From: Oscillospiraceae bacterium
GTDB taxonomy: Bacteria; Bacillota; Clostridia; Oscillospirales; Acutalibacteraceae
Direction of reading: 5' to 3'
Assembly: GCA_902802375.1 (NCBI GenBank)
Contig: CADCLS010000011.1
Span: forward strand, 1 to 54,712
Length of the DNA stretch: 54,712 nucleotides
Part shown: positions 24,287 to 31,356 of the stretch, in pieces
Numbering within the stretch: the stretch's first letter is position 1
Layout of the letters: every line of letters begins with the position of its first letter
Program-made: the position numbers and the translations under genes
The notes under the pieces: generated by a model
Told to the model about the DNA's origin: nothing
Seen by the model: only the letters and a program-made list of their open reading frames with translations
Databases searched by the model: none

Positions 24287-25187
24287 AAAATATCACCTCC
24301 CCCTCGGGTGAAATAGTAATCCAGTTATCCCGGATAAAATTCTTATTCTTATCCCTGAAGTACTCAACCGCTTTAGCTCCTCGCAGAAGTTTGCCGTTAT
24401 CGTCACGGCATGTGAAACCGTCCTCAATTTTAACCATACGGTAAAAGAGATACGGTCTTCCCGTTATCTCATTCGTGCCGGCTTCGATACTGCTTGTATC
24501 TATGTAGTATCCTTCTTCCGCTTCAGGAGGCTCTTGCCACTTAATTTCAGAAATATCCTGTGGAGCACTGTATTCGGGTTTTTTGAGATTCCGGGTAGCA
24601 GTCCACTTGCGCTCAAACAGCTCGCCTTCTTCAACCTCGATTTGGTCAACTAAATATGATGCAAGACTTGAAAACTCGCCTTCGGGATATAGCGGCACAT
24701 AGTACGGAGGATGCGCATACTCCGAACCGCCCGACACTTCACGCCATATAGTTGTAATTTGTCTGGTAGGTACACCCTGGTTTACTATCACATGATGATG
24801 CAGCGCACCGCGCTCACCGCGCGCCGTCGCCTTAACCGCTTTAAGCTCAAGCCCTGATTTTCGGTACTCATACCGAAGCCGGCGAATAAACTTTTGTAGA
24901 ATTTCTTTTGCCGCTTCACGGCTCTCGGGTCGGTTATCTCTTTCATATGTGAGCGTTATCCACAGGTCGTCAGCTACGAAGTTAGCATTTATAATCCGTG
25001 TCAGCCTTCGCTTTGCAAGCTTGCGGTTATACAGCTTTACTGCTTCCGGTGTACCCTTGCCGCCTTTCCTACCTTCACGGCGCATATTATCACCGAACTG
25101 TGTGGGGTATGTTTCTACTATTTCCTTGGTAGGTCCGGCAACAATGACCGTGCGCCGATACATTACTTTTTTCATTACTTTTATCAC
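24273..25187 (-). CDS. HUH-type replication initiator (rolling-circle Rep)
   Basis: A 304-residue protein with the HUH metal-binding motif in RGALHHHVIVNQG. A preceding conserved strand, LWITLTYERDNRPES, matches Rep motif 1. A candidate catalytic tyrosine is in SSLASYLVDQ. The layout resembles Microviridae VP4-like and Firmicutes phage replication endonucleases. It would nick an origin and start rolling-circle or strand-displacement replication. No DNA polymerase or helicase loader of the usual type is seen, only a DnaD-like fusion nearby. An upstream hairpin and a possible antisense RNA (25328-25400) may control it. The start used has a weak ribosome binding site. Confidence 0.8.
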   Translation of the reverse strand: MIKVMKKVMYRRTVIVAGPTKEIVETYPTQFGDNMRREGRKGGKGTPEAVKLYNRKLAKRRLTRIINANFVADDLWITLTYERDNRPESREAAKEILQKFIRRLRYEYRKSGLELKAVKATARGERGALHHHVIVNQGVPTRQITTIWREVSGGSEYAHPPYYVPLYPEGEFSSLASYLVDQIEVEEGELFERKWTATRNLKKPEYSAPQDISEIKWQEPPEAEEGYYIDTSSIEAGTNEITGRPYLFYRMVKIEDGFTCRDDNGKLLRGAKAVEYFRDKNKNFIRDNWITISPEGEVIFYDGG

Positions 25188-25227
25188 ATCTTTTCTGTCC
25201 GTTAGTTAATACACTTATCAAGCCCCG

Positions 25228-25248
25228 AAATCGGTATATAACCGATTT
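25228..25248. other. Palindrome upstream of rep
   Basis: AAATCGGT and ACCGATTT form a perfect 8-bp inverted repeat around ATATA, 40 nt before the rep start. It may be a Rep binding or nicking site, an operator, or a leader hairpin. Confidence 0.5.
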
Positions 25249-25292
25249 TTCAAAATTCTTATTTTCAGAAAGTTATCCCGATTTCGTTGCTA

Positions 25293-25321
25293 TTGATTTT
25301 TGTTTTAAGATGTGATATAAT
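25293..25321 (+). promoter_or_regulatory. Plus-strand sigma-A promoter, antisense to rep leader
   Basis: TTGATT at 25293-25298 and TATAAT at 25316-25321 with a 17-bp spacer. It faces away from rep, into a stretch with no plus-strand gene. Confidence 0.6.
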
Positions 25322-25327
25322 ATTTTT

Positions 25328-25400
25328 GCAATTTCTTAAGTGGCAGTTGCATTTTAACCGTCTGCATGGCGCCCACCGTGTAGGCGGTTTTCTTTTTATT
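25328..25400 (+). ncRNA. Candidate antisense RNA upstream of rep
   Basis: The predicted transcript starts about 7 nt after the plus-strand TATAAT. It ends at a strong two-part hairpin (25356-25389, AACCGTCT pairing with AGGCGGTT with wobble, inner CATGG/CCGTG), followed by TTTTCTTTTT. It is about 70 nt long and carries no good gene. It would be complementary to minus-strand mRNA reading from the DnaD-fusion gene into rep, like the countertranscribed RNAs of rolling-circle plasmids. The transcript is predicted only from sequence. Confidence 0.5.
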
Positions 25401-25401
25401 C

Positions 25402-26052
25402 CTAATCACTGTTAAGTTTCCTCTCAAATTCTTCTAAATCAAATCCGGCAAAATCGCCGGGTTTTTGTTTTTTCTGTAAGCTTTCGCGATAGTGTTCAAG
25501 TGTTGTGATACCCTTTGTCCTGCAAGCATTAAGTATTGTCGCTGCATATTTCCACTGAGCACCCTTCCTGTACGCCTTGTCAACCGCTTCGATTATTAAA
25601 TCTGCCTCAATACCGCAATCAATATATTTAATCATCTCGTCAGCTGTAAACCTTCCGATAGTCAAATAGCGCTTTTCATATTCGAAGATACACTTTTTTA
25701 TATTAGTGGTTCGCTCGTCGGTGCTCATCACTGCGCCGGGGCTTATGTACCTGACAGGCTTTCCTATATTACCGGCAAATATGATTTCGCCGTGCATACC
25801 GTCACTTGCCGTCTCGTAGTCGCCAAAAACCCAAACCTCGTCACACTCATTAAGTAGCTTCTTGCCGAGCATCAACGCCGCTGCACGGTGCTCGGGGTTT
25901 TTGTCGTCTGCTATACCGTGAAGCATTGTGTGCGGTATCACCGGTATGCCACCCTCACGCAAAACATATTTACCGTATGCCTTAGCCGCTTCATAATTGG
26001 TATCAACGCCGCCGTAAGGAGAACAAACATATATGTATTTATCCTGCTTCAC
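25402..26052 (-). CDS. DUF4406 (deoxyribosyltransferase-like) fused to DnaD-like domain
   Basis: A 216-residue protein. Residues 1-105 match DUF4406, a nucleoside 2-deoxyribosyltransferase-like fold: YVCSPYGG at 8-15, IPVIPHTMLHG, and DEVWVFGDYETASDGMHGE at 71-89. Residues about 122-192 match a DnaD/DnaB_2 helical domain (RYLTIGRFTADEMIKYID, then WKYAATILNACRTKGITTLE), which binds DNA in replication restart. It is immediately upstream of rep. The fusion joins a nucleotide-metabolism fold to a replication-initiation domain. The enzymatic activity is not established. Confidence 0.8.
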   Translation of the reverse strand: MKQDKYIYVCSPYGGVDTNYEAAKAYGKYVLREGGIPVIPHTMLHGIADDKNPEHRAAALMLGKKLLNECDEVWVFGDYETASDGMHGEIIFAGNIGKPVRYISPGAVMSTDERTTNIKKCIFEYEKRYLTIGRFTADEMIKYIDCGIEADLIIEAVDKAYRKGAQWKYAATILNACRTKGITTLEHYRESLQKKQKPGDFAGFDLEEFERKLNSD

Positions 26053-26509
26053 ACTTTTTCAACTCCTTCAGGTTGTTCATAATCTCGAATAAATGACGGT
26101 TTATATCACTTTTCTGAATGCGGTCGTATAAAATCTGCCGAATCGCTTCAAGCTCTACGCGCGCCTTTGCCTGCGCTTTTGGCTCGGTATAGGTCCTGTA
26201 TATTCTCGTCTTTGCTGCGAGTATTTCAAACAAATCACCTGATAAAACATTTTCGTAATTCTTCCGCGCTTTTTTCACAGCTGACGGCGGCGCCGGTATG
26301 TTCATGGCGATTAAGCGGTATTTGAAATATTCCTCTTCGAAAGCCGACATACAGTGAGTACCATTCGGTAGCATATACTGTCGATAGTTTTTACAAGCCT
26401 TCTCGCACGCCTGGCACAAAACCTTGCCGCATCCGGTTACTTCGATATGGTTGTGTTTACTCCATTCGGCGCCACACTGCGAACATTTAAGGTTTTCAAG
26501 CTCCGCCAT
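26039..26509 (-). CDS. Zinc-binding phage protein, unknown function
   Basis: A 156-residue protein. The N-terminus holds CSQCGAEW, later CGKVLCQACEKAC, a likely zinc module. The rest is helical and charged. It overlaps both neighbours by 14 nt in a compact early operon. No family is recognised; DNA or protein binding is plausible. Confidence 0.6.
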   Translation of the reverse strand: MAELENLKCSQCGAEWSKHNHIEVTGCGKVLCQACEKACKNYRQYMLPNGTHCMSAFEEEYFKYRLIAMNIPAPPSAVKKARKNYENVLSGDLFEILAAKTRIYRTYTEPKAQAKARVELEAIRQILYDRIQKSDINRHLFEIMNNLKELKKCEAG

Positions 26510-26807
26510 GTGCCGCCTCCGGCTCTGCGATAGTTTTTTTCTTTTGCTCTTCTCTGATAAGAGCTATAAGCATTTCATTTTGTTTTGAAACTGTTGCCGC
26601 CTCCGATTTAATTGCCGCAACTTCTTTTTTATGCTCTTCTTTCATCATTTTGATGATAAAATCTTTTCTGCTTATTTCCATTCCGGTTTCAAATGTCTTT
26701 TCGATAGCATCCTCAAGCATATCTTTAAGGTCGGTGACGCGGCTTACCAACATACAAAGCATAATGCCTAAAATCGTAAATAGTATAAATAATAATATCG
26801 GGTTCAT
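26496..26807 (-). CDS. Membrane-anchored coiled-coil phage protein
   Basis: 103 residues from the ATG at 26807, which has GGAGAG upstream; the frame extends further upstream without a good signal. One N-terminal hydrophobic helix (ILLFILFTILGIMLCMLVS) is followed by a long coiled coil (about 25-90) and an Ala/Glu tail. The function is unknown. It resembles small inner-membrane accessory proteins of phage early regions. Confidence 0.55.
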   Translation of the reverse strand: MNPILLFILFTILGIMLCMLVSRVTDLKDMLEDAIEKTFETGMEISRKDFIIKMMKEEHKKEVAAIKSEAATVSKQNEMLIALIREEQKKKTIAEPEAAHGGA

Positions 26808-26821
26808 AATTAAACTCTCCT

Positions 26822-27124
26822 TTATAAATAATTCTTTCCGAACTCTGCCCGGAAATCTTCCACGGTCCAACCGTATTTTTTCATTGCTGCGCGTTGAGCA
26901 TCGGCCTGTAATTTTCTGCAAATCTCGGCATTGTTATGTACCGCTTCAGGCTCGAAAATATGACATTTGCTGTGATGCAGATAAACCGTAAGTCCATAAT
27001 GCTCACTTTTCTTGCGTAAAGCTCCACCAAAAATATGATGCTTGTCCAGTGGGTCGTTGTAGTTCGCCGGCTCCCTGCAAAGATAACAAACACATTTATC
27101 CGTCTGCATTATGCTTTTTGCCAT
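26822..27124 (-). CDS. HNH-like zinc-binding protein
   Basis: 100 residues from ATG 27124, placed 9 nt after AAGGAGG; an ATG inside that spacer is too close. CYLC near residue 13 and DKHHIFGGALR form an HNH-like motif, followed by LHHSKCHI. The C-terminal helix (WTVEDFRAEFGKNYL) is common in phage proteins of this kind. It may be a nuclease or a recombination factor of the Ref type. The catalytic assignment is tentative. Confidence 0.62.
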   Translation of the reverse strand: MAKSIMQTDKCVCYLCREPANYNDPLDKHHIFGGALRKKSEHYGLTVYLHHSKCHIFEPEAVHNNAEICRKLQADAQRAAMKKYGWTVEDFRAEFGKNYL

Positions 27125-27129
27125 TTTCT

Positions 27130-27399
27130 TCATCCTCCTTCCGCGACTACATTCAGCTTCAGCCCGGCCGCAAAGCATATTCGCCTTAACATATCTACCT
27201 GCAAGCCCCCGGGCTCGTTAAACGCTTTACACACCGTAACACAGCTAACACCGGCACGGCGCGCTATTTCCCGGTAATCAAGTCCGTTTTCCTTTTTGCT
27301 TTCCCGAAGGTCGCTCATAAGTAGCTTGTATTCCTGTCGGGTTTTGGCTTCGTAGTCCGCCTGTTTTCGCTCTTCAGCAGTTAAATATACCTTTGGCAT
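27130..27399 (-). CDS. XRE-type DNA-binding protein
   Basis: An 89-residue protein with a helix-turn-helix, YREIARRAGVSCVTVCKAF, followed by a short dimerisation-like tail (MLRRICFAAGLKLNVV). Its 3' end contains the ribosome binding site of the HNH-like gene. It is probably an early phage regulator, but its target is unknown. Confidence 0.7.
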   Translation of the reverse strand: MPKVYLTAEERKQADYEAKTRQEYKLLMSDLRESKKENGLDYREIARRAGVSCVTVCKAFNEPGGLQVDMLRRICFAAGLKLNVVAEGG

Positions 27400-27427
27400 C
27401 TTTAGCCCTCCTTTCCTTATTTTTCGC

Positions 27428-27609
27428 TGTAGCCACTCTTCCGACCTGCGATGCCATTATTTTGTAAAATATGGGGGTGTTGTAATTTATTTAGGAAATA
27501 ATAAAAACAGAATAAGTTTTGAAGAATTTGATTAATGAAGAATAAGTCTACCTGACATCCGATGTCCGACATCTGGTATCTGACATCACAAGCCGGAAGA
27601 GTGACTACA
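27428..27609. repeat. 182-bp element bounded by a 28-bp imperfect inverted repeat
   Basis: The ends 27428-27455 and 27582-27609 match as inverted copies at 23 of 28 positions. All five differences are transitions, so in RNA they would still pair through G-U. The interior is AT-rich and has no credible gene. It could be a MITE-like insertion or a structured untranslated RNA between two regulator genes. Confidence 0.6.
27551..27586. repeat. 7-8-bp periodic GACATC/GATGTC repeat
   Basis: Five adjacent units of the types TGACATC, CGATGTC, CGACATC, TGGTATC and TGACATC, inside the right half of the inverted-repeat element. Similar in style to 24237-24271. Confidence 0.55.
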
Positions 27610-27617
27610 AGACACCC

Positions 27618-27633
27618 GTTTCTTTTAAGAAAC
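27618..27633. promoter_or_regulatory. Operator-like palindrome O1
   Basis: GTTTCTT-TT-AAGAAAC, a perfect 7-bp inverted repeat, at the 3' end of the minus-strand repressor gene. It matches the site at 27854-27869. Confidence 0.6.
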
Positions 27634-27834
27634 TTTTTGCGTAAAAAAAATAGAAAGCATCTGCTGATTATCAAGTGACAGAATATTTGAAATCTTTACA
27701 ATTTCATTTTGCGTGAACGATGTATCACCACGAAGTCTGGAATAAAGTGTCTTCTTACTTATTCCAATTTGCTCTGCCAACTTGGGAACAGATACTTCCC
27801 TTCTGACCATTTCCATTTTAAGACCGCCAAACAT
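27625..27834 (-). CDS. XRE-family phage regulator (Cro-like side of the switch)
   Basis: 69 residues from the ATG at 27834, with GCGAGGTG upstream; the open frame continues to 28038 but would cover the promoters and operators. The helix-turn-helix is SVPKLAEQIGISKKTLYSRL. It is transcribed divergently from the 27999 repressor and is the first gene of the lytic early operon. By position it is the Cro-like or early regulator; the roles of the two regulators could be reversed. Confidence 0.75.
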   Translation of the reverse strand: MFGGLKMEMVRREVSVPKLAEQIGISKKTLYSRLRGDTSFTQNEIVKISNILSLDNQQMLSIFFTQKVS

Positions 27835-27853
27835 TAATTTCACCTCGCAATTT

Positions 27854-27869
27854 GTTTCTTTTAGGAAAC
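27854..27869. promoter_or_regulatory. Operator-like palindrome O2
   Basis: GTTTCTT-TT-AGGAAAC, one mismatch from a perfect palindrome. It lies between the minus-strand -10 box and the gene start, so binding there would block the early promoter. Half sites TTTTGGAAAC also occur at 27915-27924 and 27956-27965. Confidence 0.65.
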
Positions 27870-27880
27870 TTTGTATTTTG

Positions 27881-27909
27881 ATAATATCACAGCAGTCATA
27901 ATTTGTCAA
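27881..27909 (-). promoter_or_regulatory. Early lytic promoter (minus strand)
   Basis: TTGACA (27904-27909) and TATTAT (27881-27886) with a 17-bp spacer, reading toward the 27834 gene. It is flanked by operator sites on both sides. Confidence 0.8.
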
Positions 27910-27950
27910 TATCTTTTTGGAAACTTTTTTTTCATTTTTTTCTTTTTCCG

Positions 27951-27978
27951 TTGCATTTTGGAAACTTTGCGCTATAAT
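27951..27978 (+). promoter_or_regulatory. Repressor promoter (plus strand)
   Basis: TTGCAT (27951-27956) and TATAAT (27973-27978), 16-bp spacer, reading toward the 27999 repressor. A TTTTGGAAAC half operator (27956-27965) lies at the -35 end and in the spacer, so the promoter is probably autoregulated. Confidence 0.72.
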
Positions 27979-27998
27979 ATAATCAAGGAAGTGATGAT

Positions 27999-28346
27999 AT
28001 GACAGTAGGTGAAATAATATATAATCGGCGTAAGGCACTCGGCCTCACCTTTGAAGAGGTCGGAAAATATGTCGGCGTTGGTAAATCTACGGTTAAAAAA
28101 TGGGAAAGCGGTTTAATCGCAAATATGCGACAGGATAAAATCATACTGCTGTCAGAAATACTGCAAATAAATCCAGTATCTTTAATTACCGGCGAAATTA
28201 TTCTTACCGTGCCAGAAGTGCCGAGTGATTATATAAAAAAGTATTCTGCTCTTGATTCCGAAGACCGCGCTACTGTTGACGGTCTTATTGACACATTATT
28301 AAGCAAAGAAAAATACATTAAAAAACCCGACCAAAATGTCGGGTAA
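27999..28346 (+). CDS. XRE-family phage repressor (CI-like, no peptidase domain)
   Basis: A 115-residue protein. The helix-turn-helix covers about residues 5-40 (LTFEEVGKYVGVGKSTVKKW), followed by a linker and a short helical C-terminus (LDSEDRATVDGLIDTLLS). It lacks the S24 autocleavage domain of LexA-like repressors, so induction must use another route. AAGGAAG precedes the ATG. It heads the plus-strand lysogeny module. Confidence 0.8.
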   Translation: MTVGEIIYNRRKALGLTFEEVGKYVGVGKSTVKKWESGLIANMRQDKIILLSEILQINPVSLITGEIILTVPEVPSDYIKKYSALDSEDRATVDGLIDTLLSKEKYIKKPDQNVG

Positions 28347-28359
28347 TAAGATTTAGGAG
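28333..28359 (+). repeat. Duplicated leader, copy 1
   Basis: A 27-bp segment that includes the last codons of the repressor and the ribosome binding site (TTTAGGAG) of the following membrane gene. It is 25/27 identical to 29409-29435. A small hairpin CCCGAC/GTCGGG overlaps it. Confidence 0.75.
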
Positions 28360-28369
28360 CTCCTGACTG

Positions 28370-29338
28370 ATGTGGAAAATAAATGTCTCATGGATTCTTT
28401 TTTGTGCACTCGGCTTTTTAATACTCATTGAATATCATTTGCACTATAGTCGTTACTTCGTTATCTGGTTACTTATTGTTATTTGTTATAATTTACTTGC
28501 TCTAATTGCAATAAGTATTTGCGCAGACAGACCTGAAATCCATAAAAACAATAACCAGAATGTAAACTTCCATCTAAATAAAATTTGTATTAGCGATTAC
28601 TTAAACTACAATAACGAGCTTCGCATATCCTCGTGCGATTTTGACGAACAATTAAAAGTACAAACCAGATATTATGATATCATTGATTATTTATATGAAC
28701 TCGACCGCAAGTGCAATTTTATTGTTTACATATTGTACGGTTTCTTACTGCTGTTAGATGCATTTTTTATTTCACTTAAAATATACACGAGCAAATCAGA
28801 TATCATTGGCTATACGGTTTGTATTACAGCTATAGCTTATATTCCACTGTTGGTTTTGTTTTTTTTAATTCGGCGTTTAACTTTAAATTTTTTATACAAA
28901 CACAAAGGCATCTTTCTTTTTGGAAAAATAAACGATTTTTTTACTAAAAAAGAATCGTTTAAAACTTACGATGAGTATGTGGATTATACTAAGAATTACA
29001 TTTATGATGGAGTAAACGCAGATGATATTAAGGAATATCAAAATTCCCCTGAAAAATATGAAAACGAGATAAAATCACTTAAAAACCACATAGAAAACAC
29101 CAATGATATCGAAGCGTATAAGGCTATGCAGGAACATATGCAACAGCTTTTGAGTAAGCATCCCCGGAAACAGTTATCTTGGAATAAAACACAACAAACA
29201 TATGATTACATCCGGCGTCATTATGATTACCTGTGTAAAGTTAAAAAAAGTATCAGAGAAACATATACTTTTGGTATTGTAATAACTGTGTTGTTTCTAA
29301 TAACATTTTCGATTATGATAACTCAGTTTTTAGTTTGA
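28370..29338 (+). CDS. Multi-pass membrane protein of the lysogeny module
   Basis: A 322-residue protein. Two N-terminal hydrophobic helices (about 5-45), two central ones (about 110-165) and one at the C-terminus (about 300-320) enclose a charged cytoplasmic-type segment with coiled-coil character. No family is recognised. It lies between repressor and integrase, where prophages carry superinfection-exclusion or other host-altering genes, and is more AT-rich than its surroundings. The next gene has the same layout and the same leader, so the pair may have arisen by duplication. An exclusion or defence role is only an inference. Confidence 0.6.
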   Translation: MWKINVSWILFCALGFLILIEYHLHYSRYFVIWLLIVICYNLLALIAISICADRPEIHKNNNQNVNFHLNKICISDYLNYNNELRISSCDFDEQLKVQTRYYDIIDYLYELDRKCNFIVYILYGFLLLLDAFFISLKIYTSKSDIIGYTVCITAIAYIPLLVLFFLIRRLTLNFLYKHKGIFLFGKINDFFTKKESFKTYDEYVDYTKNYIYDGVNADDIKEYQNSPEKYENEIKSLKNHIENTNDIEAYKAMQEHMQQLLSKHPRKQLSWNKTQQTYDYIRRHYDYLCKVKKSIRETYTFGIVITVLFLITFSIMITQFLV

Positions 29339-29408
29339 TGCTCAGGCAACATTAAAAAAATAATATTTTAGTATGTAAAAAATATTTACTTTACCGGAAA
29401 AATTACAT

Positions 29409-29435
29409 AAAATGCCGGATAATAAGATTTAGGAG
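29409..29435 (+). repeat. Duplicated leader, copy 2
   Basis: Copy of 28333-28359, including TAATAAGATTTAGGAG. Outside the second membrane gene it has no coding role, so it looks like a remnant of the repressor 3' end carried along in a duplication. Confidence 0.75.
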
Positions 29436-29443
29436 TCTCTAAA

Positions 29444-30232
29444 ATGGGCTATTTGTTATGCATAATTTTTATTTCTTTCTTTGTGTGCTTGCTCAACAAC
29501 TATTGCTCCGACATACCTATGTTATACAATAATAAAAATGGTCACGAATTTAGTATTAACGAGCCGGATGTTAACGACTACATCACAACTAATCAATTAA
29601 AATATTACAAAGACGATTTAAGAAAATTTATTACATATGAAGAACGCTTAGAAAATGCGAAAAGGCTTTGTGACCAAATATCAGAAAATTGGCTTTTCCG
29701 TTGCATTTTCTATATAATCATGTTAAGTTCGCTAAGCTATGCAGTTATAAAAATTATTAAAAACTTGAGTGTATCACTCCCTGTGTTTGTTGTGGTTGCA
29801 ATCGCATTTTTGTCCGCAATAATTCTTATTGTTATTTTATCGGTACTTGCTAAATTAATTTACCGAAAGCACAAGCTTCCAAATTTCGAACGCACGGAAG
29901 ATGAAATAAAAGAAGAGTTTGCAGAACATCTATGCCGAATAGCATATTCAAAGTACTGTGAAGGGAAAACTCCAAAACCTTCGGTTTCCAAATTTGAGTT
30001 AGACTATAAGAATAACGAATCGTATTATCTTTCTATTATATATGAAACAACTCTGGAAGCGGCAGTATGTTTCAAAGCAATAGAATACACCATTAAAAAA
30101 ATCAGAATCCACGATTCATATTTGAATCACATAATAAATTCCTTGCACCGAAGATATTTTGTATCAAAAGTGTATGCTTGGGTGGCTTTTATACTCTATC
30201 TTGCCACCTTCGGTTTACCGAATATCTTATAG
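29444..30232 (+). CDS. Second membrane protein of the lysogeny module
   Basis: A 262-residue protein. One hydrophobic helix at the N-terminus (about 2-18), two in the middle (about 85-145) and one at the end (about 240-260) give the same arrangement as the upstream gene. KHK follows the central helices in both. It is preceded by the duplicated TTTAGGAG leader. Weak sequence likeness suggests a diverged paralogue, but this needs a proper alignment. Function unknown. Confidence 0.6.
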   Translation: MGYLLCIIFISFFVCLLNNYCSDIPMLYNNKNGHEFSINEPDVNDYITTNQLKYYKDDLRKFITYEERLENAKRLCDQISENWLFRCIFYIIMLSSLSYAVIKIIKNLSVSLPVFVVVAIAFLSAIILIVILSVLAKLIYRKHKLPNFERTEDEIKEEFAEHLCRIAYSKYCEGKTPKPSVSKFELDYKNNESYYLSIIYETTLEAAVCFKAIEYTIKKIRIHDSYLNHIINSLHRRYFVSKVYAWVAFILYLATFGLPNIL

Positions 30233-30263
30233 TTTTATTTTAAACACATTAAAAGGTGATACT

Positions 30264-31256
30264 ATGGCAAAAGCACACAAGCTTCCCTCCGGCTCCTGGC
30301 GAGTACAGGCAAAAGCCGCCGGGCAAGTAAAATCTTTCACGGCACCGACCAAAACCGAAGCCGAGCGCCGCGCTGCGTCCTGGCAGCTCTCCGCCGAACG
30401 CTCGGAAATCATACCGGATAAAATGACTTTAGGCGAAGCGATTGATAAGTATATTAAGATTAAAAGCAATGTGCTCTCGCCTTCTACAATTAGGTCTTAT
30501 GAAAACATCAAGCGAAACGCACTTGCGCCAATATCAAATAAGCCGATTGAAAAGCTTGATAATATCACAATACAGACCGTTATGAACGAATACGCCGCTT
30601 CACATTCTCCCAAATCCGTCCGTAATGCATACGGACTATTAACCGCAGTATTAAAAATGTACCGTCCGGGCTTTACCCCGTCGGCACGCCTACCACAAAA
30701 AAAGAAGGTGGATATATACATACCCACCGAAGAAGAAATTAAAACAATATTGAAATTATCAAAAGATACTCCACTTGAAACGCCTCTGAAGCTTGCCATA
30801 TTCGGAGGCCTCCGTGCCGGCGAAATCTGCGCCCTGACTCCAGCAGATATAAAAGACAATACCGTATCAGTAACAAAATCGCTTGTTTTCGGTACCGACG
30901 ATACATGGTATGCAAAAACACCTAAAAGTTATTCAGGAAACAGAACAGTCGTTTTACCCGAAAAACTAAAGTTACAAATTAACAACGACGGCAGAATCAC
31001 TGATTACAACCCTCATTCACTTTCTCAGGCTTATCATAAATTTTTGAAGGTCAACAGCTTACCGCTTCACCGTTTTCACGATCTACGACACTTTTATATA
31101 TCAACGCTCTTTGATATAGGCGTTCCGGAAAAGTATATAATAGCCCAGGTTGGTCATAGCTCGTCATCCATAACTAAGCGCGTATACGACCATATATCAG
31201 CCGGCAGGCAAAACGATTACACAAATAAAATCTCCGGTTATTTTTCCACATTCTAA
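30264..31256 (+). CDS. int: Tyrosine recombinase (phage integrase)
   Basis: A 330-residue integrase. The N-terminal AP2-like arm-binding part contains KLPSGSWRVQ, followed by a SAM-like core-binding domain (SPSTIRSYENIKRNAL). The catalytic residues are visible: Arg in GGLRAGEICAL, His-x-x-Arg in HRFHDLRHFY, His in QVGHSS and Tyr in KRVYDHIS. The ATG at 30264 follows AAAAGGTGAT; the frame open upstream overlaps the membrane gene. It lies beside the attachment site, as expected for site-specific integration into a tRNA 3' end. Confidence 0.95.
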   Translation: MAKAHKLPSGSWRVQAKAAGQVKSFTAPTKTEAERRAASWQLSAERSEIIPDKMTLGEAIDKYIKIKSNVLSPSTIRSYENIKRNALAPISNKPIEKLDNITIQTVMNEYAASHSPKSVRNAYGLLTAVLKMYRPGFTPSARLPQKKKVDIYIPTEEEIKTILKLSKDTPLETPLKLAIFGGLRAGEICALTPADIKDNTVSVTKSLVFGTDDTWYAKTPKSYSGNRTVVLPEKLKLQINNDGRITDYNPHSLSQAYHKFLKVNSLPLHRFHDLRHFYISTLFDIGVPEKYIIAQVGHSSSSITKRVYDHISAGRQNDYTNKISGYFSTF

Positions 31257-31330
31257 AAACCAAAGTCACACGAAAAGTCACACGGAATTTGCAAAGCCTT
31301 TGTTTATCGGATATTTTCAATATACACCAC

Positions 31331-31356
31331 GGGTTCGAGTCCCTTTCAGCGCGCCA
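31331..31356 (+). other. attR: tRNA 3' fragment at the right attachment site
   Basis: GGGTTCGAGTCCC forms the T-arm centre, followed by an acceptor strand TCAGCGC, discriminator G and CCA. The 5' half, which would begin GCGCTGA, is not present here. The intact tRNA should stand at the left end of the prophage, outside the window. The amino acid identity cannot be given from the fragment. Confidence 0.8.

Noticed and set aside
25367-25384. Mini open frame ATG...TAG inside the putative antisense RNA
   Set aside because: Five codons with no ribosome binding site, inside a strong terminator hairpin.
27551-27586. CRISPR array
   Set aside because: The units are only 7-8 bp long, adjacent and without spacers. 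No cas genes are nearby.
27417-27674. 85-codon minus-strand open frame
   Set aside because: It runs across the inverted-repeat element and into the regulator gene in another frame, has no ribosome binding site and has no domain-like content.
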